Source: Corella eumyota (taxonomy: Eukaryota > Chordata > Ascidiacea > Phlebobranchia > Corellidae). Taken from it: 64,000 nt of DNA. The stretch covers positions 4,464,001-4,528,000 of the forward strand of contig OY720101.1 in NCBI GenBank assembly GCA_963082875.1, given 5' to 3'. The notes beneath the pieces were generated by a model. The model had not been told where the DNA came from and ran no database searches. It worked only from the letters and a program-made list of their open reading frames with translations. The position numbers were made by a program, and so were the translations under genes. Within the stretch, counting starts at the first letter, position 1. The number at the start of each line of letters is the position of its first letter. Shown piece after piece: positions 37,901 to 50,917 of this stretch.

Positions 37901-40440
37901 TAAACTTTAACAATACTGAGAGTGGTAAAAGTTGGAAAGTTGTTTTTTATGATTGCACAAATTTTTAGTTGGGAGTCAAGCTTCAATCAGCCAACGTGGG
38001 AAGCTTCGGTACATTTTATCCTTTATAATAAATAAACAATGTTATTACTGTAAATTGTTGAAATATGTTAAATATAAATATAGACCCTAAATAAAGTTAA
38101 TTTTTACCTTCTCTGAAAATCTGAAGCCAACAGCATGTGTTTTTTTTCACCGAATGTTTTTCTTGGCAGAAATTTCACATTAGCCAAAAAATTTACTTAA
38201 CTAAGAAATTATTACAACGTTAGATTGTACAGGTAAACTAACAAAATTGATTTTTAAACACCTAAATGTTTTTAATTGATATAAGTTTTAGTCTATTCAT
38301 CAGCAATTTTAATTAGTATTGGGCATCCAGGAATCTTGGAAGGTAATATGCTGTTAACTGATTTATTTAGTCCAGCTAAAAAATAAATGCACTTTAATAA
38401 AAAAATTTAAAACTATTTATAATTTAGAAAAAGTCGAATATAAATATAAATTGCTAAATTTTACCTGAACTATAAATGTTCAAACACCTAAAAAAAATTA
38501 AAAACATAGTTTATTTGTAATTTAAATTGGGGCAAATAAAGTTGAAAAAATAGGATATAATTTCTTACCTTTTAAACTGTATAAAATACTAAACAATAAC
38601 ACCTTAAAAAAGCCTCGTAATGCCTGATGATTTAGCCACTGTAGCTAAATTGCGTGATAAAAAAAGCACACTGCTCCCGAGTATATTGTTGGTTGTACTG
38701 ATGTTACCAAACTAAAAAGAATGCAAATTTAAAAAAATATTTTTGTATCCTAATCAATGGTTATTAGTTGGTTGATAAGCTATTAGTTGGTTGATAAACC
38801 TACATTTGCCTACTGTTTAACTCCCTTTGAAAAATTGTATAAAACGTATATCCAAAAATTTAAAAAAGGTCAATCAGATTAATCTTAAAATACTATAATA
38901 AAAAATCAAAAAAAAAGAATCACTAATTAAAAAAAGTTTTAAATGTTTTTGACCAGAAAGTAAATAATGGCTGTTTGGAACTAAATATGTTTTTTAATTT
39001 AAACTTGAGGTGCGATTAAAACAGTTTAATTTATAAAGCAAAATTTACTTCATATTAGTAAAGTTATTAGCATAAGTCCATTAGACAAACTAAGTATTTT
39101 AATCATTTAGTTTTTTTATAATTTTGCATAAAATGTATTTGAACATTTATTAATAATTGTATATGAGATATTAATATACCCAAAGTCTACCTTAAAACGG
39201 TATAATTGCTATATAGATCGAAAAAATTTAAATTGCCCTATTTAGGATGTATTAATTTCGTTAATACCTCAATACAGAAGCCATTCAATTTCTTACTATT
39301 TAGATGAAATTATGTAACTTCAACATTTTATTGAAATTTATAAAGTTATTTATGTCTAGTTTGAGTTTAATTTTAAGCCATTGCCACAATTTTTTTAATT
39401 TTAATATTGTTTCTTACAAAATTTAAAGACCCTTAACAATTAAATTCATTACATCATAATAATTTAAAAAAATAATGTGTCCTTCTATATAAAATTCTTT
39501 TATATATTAACCAAATGTAATAAAAAAAACTACAAAAAAGTTTAAATTTAAATTTGACATATTTGAATGGCGTGCTGGTAGAGAAAAAAAAATAAAAAAA
39601 AGTTTGTGCATATAAAAAAACTAATTTTAAACAAAAAATAATAAGTGCTAAATTTTTTTTTTAATTTGTTAAATTTGTTAACATTTTAACTTGGTATTAA
39701 TTTATCTCAAAAAGGAAAAATAATACTTATACACTAATATGCACACATGCATAAAAAGATAGATCTCATTCTTAGTCATTATATTGATTAAAATAGTATC
39801 TTTAGTTTTTATATATTTATATTTTTTACTAATTATTTCCGGGTGGGTTTTCAATAAAATCATATGATCATATTTTACTCAGAAGCATTGAAATCACCAG
39901 ACAATAAAGTTACATTTCGATGATAACTTGCTTCTGTATCAGATCATAGGTTGAATTCTGCGAAAACAATCTTTGTTGAATTTGCAATGAAAAAATTAAA
40001 AGAAACTGTATACAAGGTAAATTTATTAAGATATTTAAAAAAATTTTTAGTAATTCGTTTTTAATGTTTTAAAAAACAAAGTATTAGAAATTTTAAATTT
40101 AAATGTAGAAATCTCTTAGACAGTTAAGTAACAAAATTAATAAAAAAATATTTTAAGTTTTTAAAAGACAATATTTCTGCCTATTTTAAAAATGTTTTTA
40201 ATATAATTATTAGGGAAGACATATTAAATAAAATGCAATTAAAATAAAAGTTTCTTTAGTCTAAATTAATTATATACAATTTTATATTATGCATAAAAAT
40301 TCAATCATATTTAAAAGATTTAATTGCTAACTTTAGTTACTCAAAAATATTATTAATAAGTTATATGTACTTAAATTAACACAATTGTGTTGTAACAAAT
40401 TTCTGTAACTATACGATCCTGGTTTATAAGTTTTTTTAGG
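34955..40440. other. Unique AT-rich intergenic DNA between the blocks
   Basis: No gene is supported. Visible structure is limited to a hairpin with 11-bp arms GGTTGCTAAGT/ACTTAGCAACC (35547-35578), inside a locally repeated TTGGCTTATAAACTTAGCAA stretch, and a 21-bp direct repeat near 38760-38800. An open frame on the minus strand at 36157-36393 has no ATG. Confidence 0.5.
35547..35578. other. Hairpin with 11-bp perfect arms
   Basis: GGTTGCTAAGT (35547-35557) and ACTTAGCAACC (35568-35578) are perfect inverted copies with a 10-base loop. A further copy of the right half, CTTATAAACTTAGCAAC, lies about 65 bases to the left. Role unknown. Confidence 0.5.
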
Positions 40441-43400
40441 AAAGATATTACAATGTTAAAGCATTACACCAAGTTGGTGTTAGTTAAAATTTAAAAGCAA
40501 GTAGAATAAGCCCAACATGTTTTTAGTTATTTAGACAACTATAGGAAAAGTTATAAAAAGGTACCAGCAAGCAACATAATTTTAATAAGGCCTTAAAAGC
40601 AGGTTTTTGTGTTAAAAAAGACAGGATACCAAACATATAATAAACTGGATAAAATTTTTTCCTTTATTTTAAATTTTGTATATACCTGTTCAACATTTTG
40701 ATGGTTTGTAATATGTTTACATTTTTGGTCAAATGATTCTACTTGTCATTGTCAATAAATAAATAGCAATTTTTTGGCACTGTAATTGGTACACTATAAA
40801 ACAAAATTAAGTTTGTGCATTAAAAATATTTGTGCATTAAAAATATAAAAGCCATTTAACAAAAGTTTTAATTGTTTAGCCTATATGAAGTTTTTCAACT
40901 TTTCAGACTAAAATTAAAAAACCGATATTAGTAAAACTTTACACTAAGATTACAAGTAGAAATACCACCTATTGGCCTAGTTAATAAGTAATTATATTAT
41001 ATTGTTCAGTTATTTAAAGTTGTTAAAAACAAAATATTGAATTAAAGGTGTTTGTTACCATCAGACAAGTTTTTTTCCATCAAGTTTACAAATTTTTCTT
41101 TTAAATCCTAGAAGTTCATGGAAACCACGTTTTTTGATCAATGAGGTTAACCTTACATAGAAATCAATAAAATACAAATTTAAAAACAAATTTTATGATT
41201 ATTAAAACAAAAAAATTCATATTGGCCAAACTAACATTTTTATTCTGGTTTAAAAAATATATTAATTTTGAACTTAACCGATTTTTAATTAAAAAAACCT
41301 TTAAGACGACAGGTCTAACGTTGCGTGGCGCTACATTACGATACGTAATCTTGCAAGTTCTTGATTTCTAATTAAATCATAAAAGTATCTAATAATAGCT
41401 TACCGCTTACAAAATCTTGCGTAAATTTTGCATAATTTCGTGTGCGTGAACCCCTCTGTTAATTTTAAATGGTTACGCAACATGTAGAGTTGGAAGAGGT
41501 AAAATACACGTCACTTTAAAGAAACAATATGTCCATTAAAAACGAATTATACGTCTCGATATAAATTTTTGTTTCGTCTTTATACAATTTTTTTTAGCTT
41601 TGTAGCTTATTTTAAATCCACATTAGCTTACTCTAATTTTAAATAGGCTTTATGAAATCTTAATATTGAATTTTTAGGAAGTTGTTATTAATTTGCTGAA
41701 AAGCTTAAATCTACTTTTATCCTTATTTTAATAAGTAGTATGATTGTTTTTACCTATAATTTGGTTATCAAATTTTGGTTTATATTTAACAACTATTTTC
41801 GCATAGGAACTTTAAACTAGTTTTTCTGGTATTGACCCTTTTTTTTAACTTTTTATTTACGGTTTATACATGGTGCAAATGTTTGTTTTATAGACAAGAT
41901 AAGCAATTTCATTATACTGAACGGACGTCACCCAATAAACATGAATTAAGATGTTCCTTAAATTCAGAGTTCAACAATTCAGCCGCATTATTTCCACACT
42001 ATTAATCCTTGAGCCCGATCACCATTTAGGTAACTAAAAATACGTATGTTGGTTGACGCTAGATTAAAATACGCTTTACTAATTCAAAGTTTACTAATTC
42101 TAGCAAAAGCCTTACATTGTATTTGCAAAATGTAGAACAACTACAGGACCAATGTTAGGTAGTGTATATAGTTAAACTACTATCGAAAAATTTCTATAAA
42201 TTAAAATTTACGTAAGATTACATTGATTTTATTCTGCATAGGATAAAACAATTTACAAAATAACACAGTATTTGGAAAATAGGTTTTAAAAAATGCACAT
42301 TTTATAATGATTAACAGTGGTTAGTTTGTTACGTTAATATTGCGATTTTGATTGCACATTATAAATTTATATTTAAAAATAACAGTGTGGGGTTATCTTT
42401 TTTAAAGATTCATTTACAGTGTTTTGGATAAACTTAGAAAATAAGTAATACAAAAATACAAAATGTGAAGATTTTAAAAGTGCTAACCAGTGGAAATAAA
42501 AATCAAAACAAAAATTTACATTAAAAAGTGAATACATATTAATAGGCATAAAAATGACATTTTTGTGTAAATATAATTCTCATAGATCTTAACTGTCACT
42601 GGAATATAAGTTAATACAATATGGAATACAACACATTTTTAAAACAACAAAAAAAATTTAAAAAGGCATTATTTAAAAAAAGTTTATAATGAAACATAAT
42701 TTTAAGCGAATTTTTTGAATTTTAATTTAAAAAATGTTAATCAAGTCATGAACTACAAATGATATTAAAATTACCATATTTGGTCAAAAAATTCAAATAA
42801 GTGCTACAAATGAACAAATAGAATGGTGGGGACTACAAGATTTTTAGTTCTATGTATAAAAAAATAAATGCAACAATATTTTAATTTCTTTACAGACAGT
42901 AGGTTTTTTTTTATATATATAATATTTAAAAAAAATTCCAATTTTTACTAAATAATTTTAAGAATGCTGTGAAAACGTGTTTTTTAGACAAAAATTGCTT
43001 TTATAAAGTCTTAAAACATTTGAAATATCTTAATAAACACTTAAAATAAGACTGTTTAATAATAACATATATATTATCAGCGATTAAACATTTTCTTACA
43101 GTAAATATATATAAAGAGTCATTTTTAAGCATTGCTTCTTGGATTAATAAGTGGAACTAGAAGGCCGAAACAGTATATTCTTTATTTGTGTTGTCACTAG
43201 GGTAGTTTTTAAGCCCAATCTTAGGATAAAAAAAACTTTAGTTAATATATTACATTTGAAATTCATAAAACTTTATACAAAATTTAAAACAAAAATGCTA
43301 TTAGGTGTAAGTAGATAGCATCACAGACTTTAATTATCTATGAATTGTTAGTTTATGAGAAGAAACATGCTATAAGTTTAACTAAATTACATGCTTGTGT

Positions 43401-43679
43401 AAGTTATCACAAGTGGCAAACGAAAAATTAATTTTTATGTGAAATAATTTATTCAAATGCAAAATTTTTGAATAAAAGTTAGTTGAATGTTTAAACAAAA
43501 GAAAGTAAATATAATTTTTAAAAATTATGTGACAAGGCAAACCTACTACTTTTATTAATCTTGTTTGCTTTAGTAGTCCTGTGTAATAATGTTAAATATT
43601 TAATTGTTGTTTTACCCAACTATATTTAAATAACATTTTCTACCCAAATTTAAGAAATAAAATCAAGTTTTTTTTTCTT
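40441..43679. other. Intergenic DNA and 3' flank of gene B1
   Basis: Block B counterpart of 1-3235. No coding region is seen. A candidate AATAAA for B1 lies on the minus strand at 43551-43556. Confidence 0.55.
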
Positions 43680-46600
43680 TTAACTTACATGAGAATCATT
43701 GCCATGTAGATCGTCACCATCTCCTTAAAAATAGATAAGGTTATTACTTTGTATTTTACTTCCTTGTTTGAGTTGACATAAGATTGTATATCAGGAAACT
43801 GTTGGCTTATTTTAAAACTTTATTGTTTGCATTGAAGCATGGATTTGGTGCATAAAATAACAATTGGCATTGCGTGGTTTGTGGGATGAATGCATTGTGT
43901 TTAAACTACCAATATTTTTTTAATTTGATTTTTTAATGACTAAGCCTTCCTTTTATCTTTGTTGCGTTGTTGTAAATTAAAATCTTAACAAAATATGATT
44001 TTCGGTCTACATATAAGTATAAAAATTGCATCAATGGTGAACTATCTTTTTATATATTTACCTGGTGGCTTTGGTTTTTTGTTTGACTTGTTAACCTCTG
44101 CATAGGCTTCATCGGGTGCTAATTTACATATTAAATGATTAATCATTGAAAAGGATTTTTTTGATGTAGATAAATGAATTCTTTACATATTATTGCATGG
44201 CTAATTCACTTAAGCTATATATAATATAAAGTGTATAAATTCAAATAAAGGCAGATGCATCATATTTGGAAAATTTTAACAAATTAATTCTATAAAAATT
44301 AAAAAATTAAATTTAAAAGTTTTAAAATTATATAAACCTTCTTTAAATACACATTTACAGAAATTTAAATACCAGGTGCTGTATTTTTCTTTCCTTTTTT
44401 CTTTTTGCTAAAGTTGACCTCAGCATAAGCCTCATTTACTCCTGCAGAAGTGGAGGGAGCATAAAGAGGATTTACCTTCTCCTCTTTCTCATTTTTGCCT
44501 AGAATATAAATAAAAATTTTGCAAAAAAATTATAAAAATTATTATTTTTTCACATACACATAAATACTACTACTACTAATCCATTGATATTTTACCAACA
44601 CAATGTTTTTATGCAATATCTTATTATGATGCCTTTTTCTTGATGACCAACCTTTTTTCTTCTTAGGCTTCTTGACTTCAGCATAAGCATCCTCAATAAA
44701 GTCAGGATCACCGGGTTGGTAAAGTGGGTTTACCTTTTCCTCCTTTTCCCCTTTACCAATAAATAGGACAATTAGAAGGCTTTAAAAACATTTTTGATCA
44801 AAAATAAATTGAAAGATGATTACTAAAGTTCACCCTTTTTCTTTTTGGGTTTATCAACAACAGCATAGGCTTCTTCTATTTCATTTCCACTACCAGAGGG
44901 TCCATACAATGGATTAATTCGCTCTTCTTTTTCACTGTTGTCTACAGAAAAAGTTTGAATTATAAAAAATCATTTTTTTAAATGAAACATGTTTTTACCT
45001 TTCTTTTTCTTTTTTCCTTTTGATTTGTCCACAACAGCATAAGCTTCCTCTGCTCCAATTCGCGAGGTATCATATAAAGGGTTGTCCCTTTCCACCTTTT
45101 CATCTTTAACTGAAATATTAAAAATCATAAATAAACTCTAAAATCTAAATTTAATTTTTCAATTTTTTAAAATAAATATTTAAATTAGTAACTGCAACAA
45201 AAACCATAAGAAAAAGTGGAGTTTTACAATTTATCTAATTAAGATCTATTGAAAGCAATTTTTGTTCTAGACTATTTTTGATCACCTTTCTTTATCTTTT
45301 TAGGTTTATTGACAGCAGCATAGACGTCTGCACCATTTCCACCTGAAGAGGTATACAATGGGTTATCTTTTTCTTTTACATTTATAAAACTTTCTGTCAA
45401 TAATGTTTTTTAGCCTACTAATTTGTAAAAAGCAATTGTGTTTTCACATTGCTAAAGTTTACATCTGGTTTCTGTAACCTCGGACACAAAATTTTTACTT
45501 CTTTCATCAGCCAAAGGGAAATGTGTCAATAAATGAACAGAAAAAAAGGTATTTCTACAAAACTTTTAACTAAATTTTCACATAACAATATAATTACAAC
45601 TATAATTTATAGTATCCTGAACTGGCAAAGGCAACTTAAGTCTTGGTCAGAATAACTGATGTTACTCTATGTTTATGTGGTAAAGTTTCCCACATCAAGA
45701 ATAAATAGGTATAAAAAAGTGAACATACCACTATGCATATTTTAAATGGGGGTGATGGTGTTAATACTTTCTGTTGTAAAAATATATTAAAATCTAAAAG
45801 AATGTGTATTTTGAGATTACTTTTAAAATTTTGTAAAAAAACTCTAAAAACTTGCCATTTTTCTTCATGTTATTATTTCTTCTTCGGCACCAAAGAAATA
45901 ACAAAACTCCAACCAACAATAAAACAACAACAACAACCACAATAATAATAATAATTGTTGTGTCTAAGCCATTTAAACTACCAGGACCATTGGGGTCAAT
46001 TGGTTTCGAGTCAACAACATTTACATCAAATTCAACCAAAAGTGGTTGAGTAGGAAATGTAGAGGATTGAATAGTTAATGTATAACTACCATTGTCAACC
46101 TGTGATACCTAATTTAAAAATGGTTAGTTTAATTTTATTTTAAAACTTGTATAAAACAGATCCTTTTTTATTATGTTAGTAAACAGTAAAAAAATGCAAC
46201 TGGTTTATAAATGACATATACATTTTAAAACCAATATTTTCAAATGTATTAAGTGACTTATTCACCTTGGATCGCATGAATGTAAAGGTCTGTGAGTCTT
46301 TGATATTGGTAAGTGGGTTCACATTATCATTTGTCCTATTACTTCCTGGTATTAAAAATAAATAGTTATATTACATTTTAAGTCTACATTTCTAGATTTT
46401 ATGATAATTAACAACTAACCTATACATGTCAAAAATTATCTTAAACTTTTTTTTAATTTTAATAATAACAAACCATTTGAAGCAAGATTAAAAATAGTAG
46501 AAAGTGGATTGGAAATAAATTGAAGTGTGCAAGTTCCAGTTTGATTAACAACCCAAGGTAATGAACATTCAACTTCTGGAGAGAAAGATGTTAGTCTGGG

Positions 46601-49600
46601 TGAATCTATTTTATAAAAAGGTTGATACATTTAAAATTTACTAATTTACGAAAAAATAAATAAAATCCAGTAAAAAAAGTAGTAAAAAAACAAGTTTTTT
46701 TCCACCCTAGTACACTATAATGAACCACATAGTTTTAAAAAACTATACTTTATTATTAAATGTTTGTAATAAAAAAAAAGACAAAAACTGTATCTACAAA
46801 TTCATTTTGAATTAAATTGCAATGGCAATAGCCAGCTTATTAAAGTAATCAAGATTACATTTAAAAGGTGTTACGCATAAATATTGTGGGTTAGGATTTC
46901 TATTAATTGAAATACCAACAAATTATTATGAAATTTTGATCTGATTAAATATCCACTTTTTAATTTTATTACAAACTCTGTGTTTAAATATTATTGGTTT
47001 GTAAACTGTGTAATTGTAGTATGGATATTTTATACAATAGACCCAAAATGGGTTTACTGGCAACCTGTTAAACCAATACAAGAATATAAAGTAAAAGTTA
47101 ACATACAAATAAATTATATAACAGTTAAACAACCTTACTTTAACATCTTTTTATTAACATAACACATTGTTACGTCATATTTTCTTTAATTTTTTTGACT
47201 TTGCTACTAACTAAAATTGTAGATCTAAAAAGATTCCTTTATTATTTTTAATTTTTTTTGACTTAACATGAAATATTATAAAATAAAAATCTGTAAATAA
47301 TTGAATTTTACCTAAATTTACAAGGTACTTTGTTAAATAATGTTACAGCTCAACGAAAATTAATTTTAAAAATTGTTTATACATAAACTGTAAACATTTA
47401 AAACAACAAACAAGCATATCAGAAAACAAATTTATAAGTTGTTATATAATGCTATGCAATACAAGATAAAAAAAAATTATCGGCATTTTAATGTTAGGAA
47501 TAAATTTGTTCATAAACTACTCACATTGCACATTTAGTGTGAAAATTTTTGATCTTCCAGTTTGATTAAATTCTGGTAGTTGAGTAAATGGAGAATTTGC
47601 TTGACAATATACTTGCTTACCATTGTCAGTTGCTGTTAAATTTGCTGTTGTGAAAGTTGAACCCTAAAAATTTATAACAAAAAATATTTGTTAAATGTTT
47701 GATTTTAAGAATCCAAAAATGCTGAGAATTTTTTTTTTAATTAAATGGTATAAATTAAAAAATTAAAAGCAAAAGATTTATTATTTGGCAGATAAAATCA
47801 ATAAAATTAAGAACTTTATTCTGAAAAGTGAACAAAAATTAATAAGTATTTACAGCATTTTGTTGATTTAGAGCATCTCCAATATAAAAAGTAGATGAAG
47901 TTGCATTAGGAATAACTTGATCATAATCACAAATTAAATTCAATCCATTTCCTTCAATTACTATTTTAACTCCATTTAATGTGACAGCTGGAGCTGTGAT
48001 ATACATTTGTTTTCTTACCAGATATATTATTTACTAAATTAATTTATTTTTCAGATGAATAATTTCAAAAAACATTTAATCTGCTAGGTAAAATTTTTAA
48101 TAATATGATTGATTTTAAGATAAAGTATGTATTGTTTATATTTTTAAATGTGTTGTTTAATATCCAAATTAAATATATAAGGGCAATTCTTCGGTAACGG
48201 AATTACAATTACTGTGGTTTACAAACTTATAATTATTTTTTTTAATATAATTGAAATCATTTTTTAAGTTAAAATAACCCATATATTGCCATTCTAAATT
48301 TTTAAAAGCATAGAAGTCCAATTCGAACATCTATGCTTCTTAAAAATTAAAAAATGTTTGGTAACGGAATACCGCCAATAAATTAGATATAAAAAGTTGG
48401 GTAATACTTAATCCCAATTCGTCTGAATTTTATAAAAATCAACTTAAATTAAACATGTGTAAATAATTGTCCTTATTAAAAGCAACAAAAAGATACCAAA
48501 TTTTTTTAGTTGAGGTTTAAAAAATATTTATTTATTGACAAATTAACTTAAAAAAACCTGGTAACGGAATTACACTTTAAGTAACAGAATGACACTGTCT
48601 AATTTTGGCATGTAACTTTAGTCTTAAATTTACTCAATTTCAGATAAAATTAATAAAAAAAGTTTTAGGTACTGTTAAAATAAGAAACAAACCTAACTAA
48701 AAATTAAAAAAAAAATCTTGGTAACGGAATTACAAAACTGAAAACTACTAGGTTTTTTTTAAATAAACTCTTAAACAGAACAAAACAAACCAAATTTTAA
48801 AATCTCTAACTAACATTTTAACAAAAACTACAAACATAACTGCAAATATAAAATTAACAAACAAACATAACATGTTTAAAACTCTAAATGGCTAAATTCT
48901 AAATTAGTAATAAAATTGATGTCGCAGAAACAATTTGTTACACCTAAATAAAACGAATAATTATGCAAAAACAATAAGTTTTGTGGGTAAATTAGTTTAA
49001 AATATTGTGTGAATATGCCAAATATGAGTTAAAAATCAACTTGTTAGCTATGAATATTTTTATTTAATTTTATTTAGTAATATATGTACCCATAAAACAA
49101 ATTTATAAATTTCAGAACTACCTTCTCACAAAATTAAAAAAATGGATATTATATTACAATGCCATTTCATTTTTTTACTAATAAAAATAATTAAATTAAT
49201 TTAAATCATTTAAACCAGGCAAAATAAGCATTTCTACAAAATTCCTGATGTTGTAATTCCGTTACCCGTAATTCCGTTACTATTATTGTAGATAAAATTG
49301 ATAAGGAATATTAAAAATAATAAAAGTCGTATTGGATTAAATTTCAAGTTATAAAACTTTTTATGTAATTTCGGTAATGGAATTACCTATATTTTTACAA
49401 GTTAAAAACTTAAAAATTGCTGATTTTTAAATTGTAATATAGAATTTGTTGTTAAACTTATGTTAAGCATATGTTTAAACCTCTTATACTAACACATTAC
49501 AAATCTGTTGTAATCGGTTTTGTAACTTTTATATTAACTTAAAATTATTGCTTAAAATAGCCATAAAAGTGCAAAAAAATTTGTACATTTTTAATTTAAA

Positions 49601-50917
49601 AAAAAAATCACTTGTAAAAAATAATTTGCCTAAATTTTTTTAAATTTAAACTTTAAATATCAAAACCAAAGAAACGGGTAAGTCAATAAAACAAATAACT
49701 TAAGTTAGTTTTTTTTTTAAAACACTTTCCCAATAAGAATTGCCCATAACCATTCAGTAGAAATTAAGTTAATAAGTTCTCAAGAAAAAGGGTGATCCAA
49801 AACAAAATTTATATTTTTAATAACCAGTGCAATTAATATATTGTCCAGCATTGTAAATTATTATTATACCTGTCCAGCATTGTAAATTATTCTGTCCACT
49901 CCACATTGCATTTGCCAAACAAGTAGTTGTATTAGATGTAAGTTGAATTCCATTTGAATAAAATAATTCTCCATTGTTAGAACAACTAAATGTTCCAACT
50001 GAGTTGTAAATTCTAGATGTTGCAATAACTTTAACATTGTATGGAAATGTGGAATCACATTCTAGAACAATAAATTAAGTTTTATTTTATTTGTAAGTAT
50101 GTCTATGTAAAAAATATATCAATATAAACATGTTAAATAAATGGGTATATGTAAACAACTTCTTGTATAAAGAAAAATATAATAAATTTGTAAAATATAA
50201 AAGGTTTGGTTCTTCACTTCATTCTAATACTTTTTTTTATTATTTTATCAATTGCTATGTATGACACAAATTTTATTGATAGTTTTTGTTACCAAAATGA
50301 CCTAGTAATTGTAAAATAATAAAATATTTTAAAATTCGCTATTAATGATCCCAACTAGACAACATTTTTTGATAGGGTTAGCATAAAAAATCTAAACTGT
50401 ACCAATCTACAATAACACAAAACAGCCAAAAATATATAAAACTCTCATAAAATAACCAACCTTGAACAATAATTACTGAAACTTGAGTTAAAACAGGATC
50501 ACTTGTATTAGCACATATTAAAGTAACATTAGTTGAACTGGTAAGAGGTTGTAAAAAAGTGAGGTTGGAATAAATATTTCCATCTTCTATTACACAGGAG
50601 ATTGAACTGGTGTTGTAGCATTCCATAAAAACAGCATTATAAAACTGTGTTGGGCTTTCAGATTCAATCCAACCCCATGTACAAAGATTTATATTAGCTG
50701 ATTGTAGTATTGTGGCAGTTACAATTAAACCTGTGTAACCTGTTGCCCAAACATCTCCATTTTGTAAAGACGGAATTGTTGCTAGTTGGGCTTTAACAAC
50801 TACAAATAATAATTTTAAAGGTCATAAATAAATATTAGCAACTTTTTAACCCAAAAAAAAACGCTCACCAAATAGATCAAATCTCAGAAAAATGATTATT
50901 ACAAAATTTGAATACAT
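43680..50917 (-). CDS. Gene B1: V-Ig/sushi/Ig receptor with NPLY-YAxV repeat tail
   Basis: Block B copy of A1, 651 residues, 15 exons: 50869-50917, 50461-50799, 49870-50061, 47854-47993, 47525-47663, 46474-46605, 46266-46345, 45856-46108, 45286-45372, 44999-45109, 44834-44941, 44652-44750, 44373-44498, 44062-44118, 43680-43723. Exon lengths equal those of A1 except exon 2 (one codon shorter) and exon 11 (two codons shorter). Domain order is the same: signal peptide (VVKA/Q), V-like Ig, sushi, two Ig domains, membrane helix followed by CRRR, and a tail with all five NPLY and six YAxV motifs intact. The intron after exon 8 starts GCAAGT, so it is a GC-AG intron. Intron 3 carries a 1.57-kb TIR element. 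The V-like domain differs from A1 mainly between its first two cysteines. Confidence 0.85.
44062..45372 (-). repeat. Tandemly duplicated tail exons of B1 (exons 9-14)
   Basis: Six phase 1-1 exons (87, 111, 108, 99, 126 and 57 bases) encode the same cytoplasmic unit series as in A1. All five NPLY motifs are present, including the first, which reads SSLY in A1. Preservation of both tyrosines of every unit, while linkers vary (YGPSGSG, YQPGDP, YAPSTS), suggests selection on the motifs. Confidence 0.85.
45598..45722 (+). mobile_element. SINE 3' fragment in B1 intron 8
   Basis: Counterpart of the fragment at 5160-5285, with the shared words TTACTCTATGTTTA and CCACATCAAGAATAAA. It lacks the tRNA-like head. 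Being shared, it is older than the duplication. Confidence 0.7.
48181..49745. mobile_element. Non-autonomous TIR DNA transposon in B1 intron 3
   Basis: The ends are perfect 11-bp terminal inverted repeats GGGCAATTCTT (48181-48191 and 49735-49745), flanked on both sides by ATAA, the likely 4-bp target duplication. A1 intron 3 has the empty site near 7640-7650. Inside, the word GTAACGGAATTAC recurs in both orientations (near 48193, 48360, 48561, 48720, 49253, 49267 and, slightly changed, 49374), as expected for transposase-binding repeats. A small hairpin, AGCATAGA/TCTATGCT, lies near 48308-48340. No protein is encoded. I cannot name the superfamily. Confidence 0.85.
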
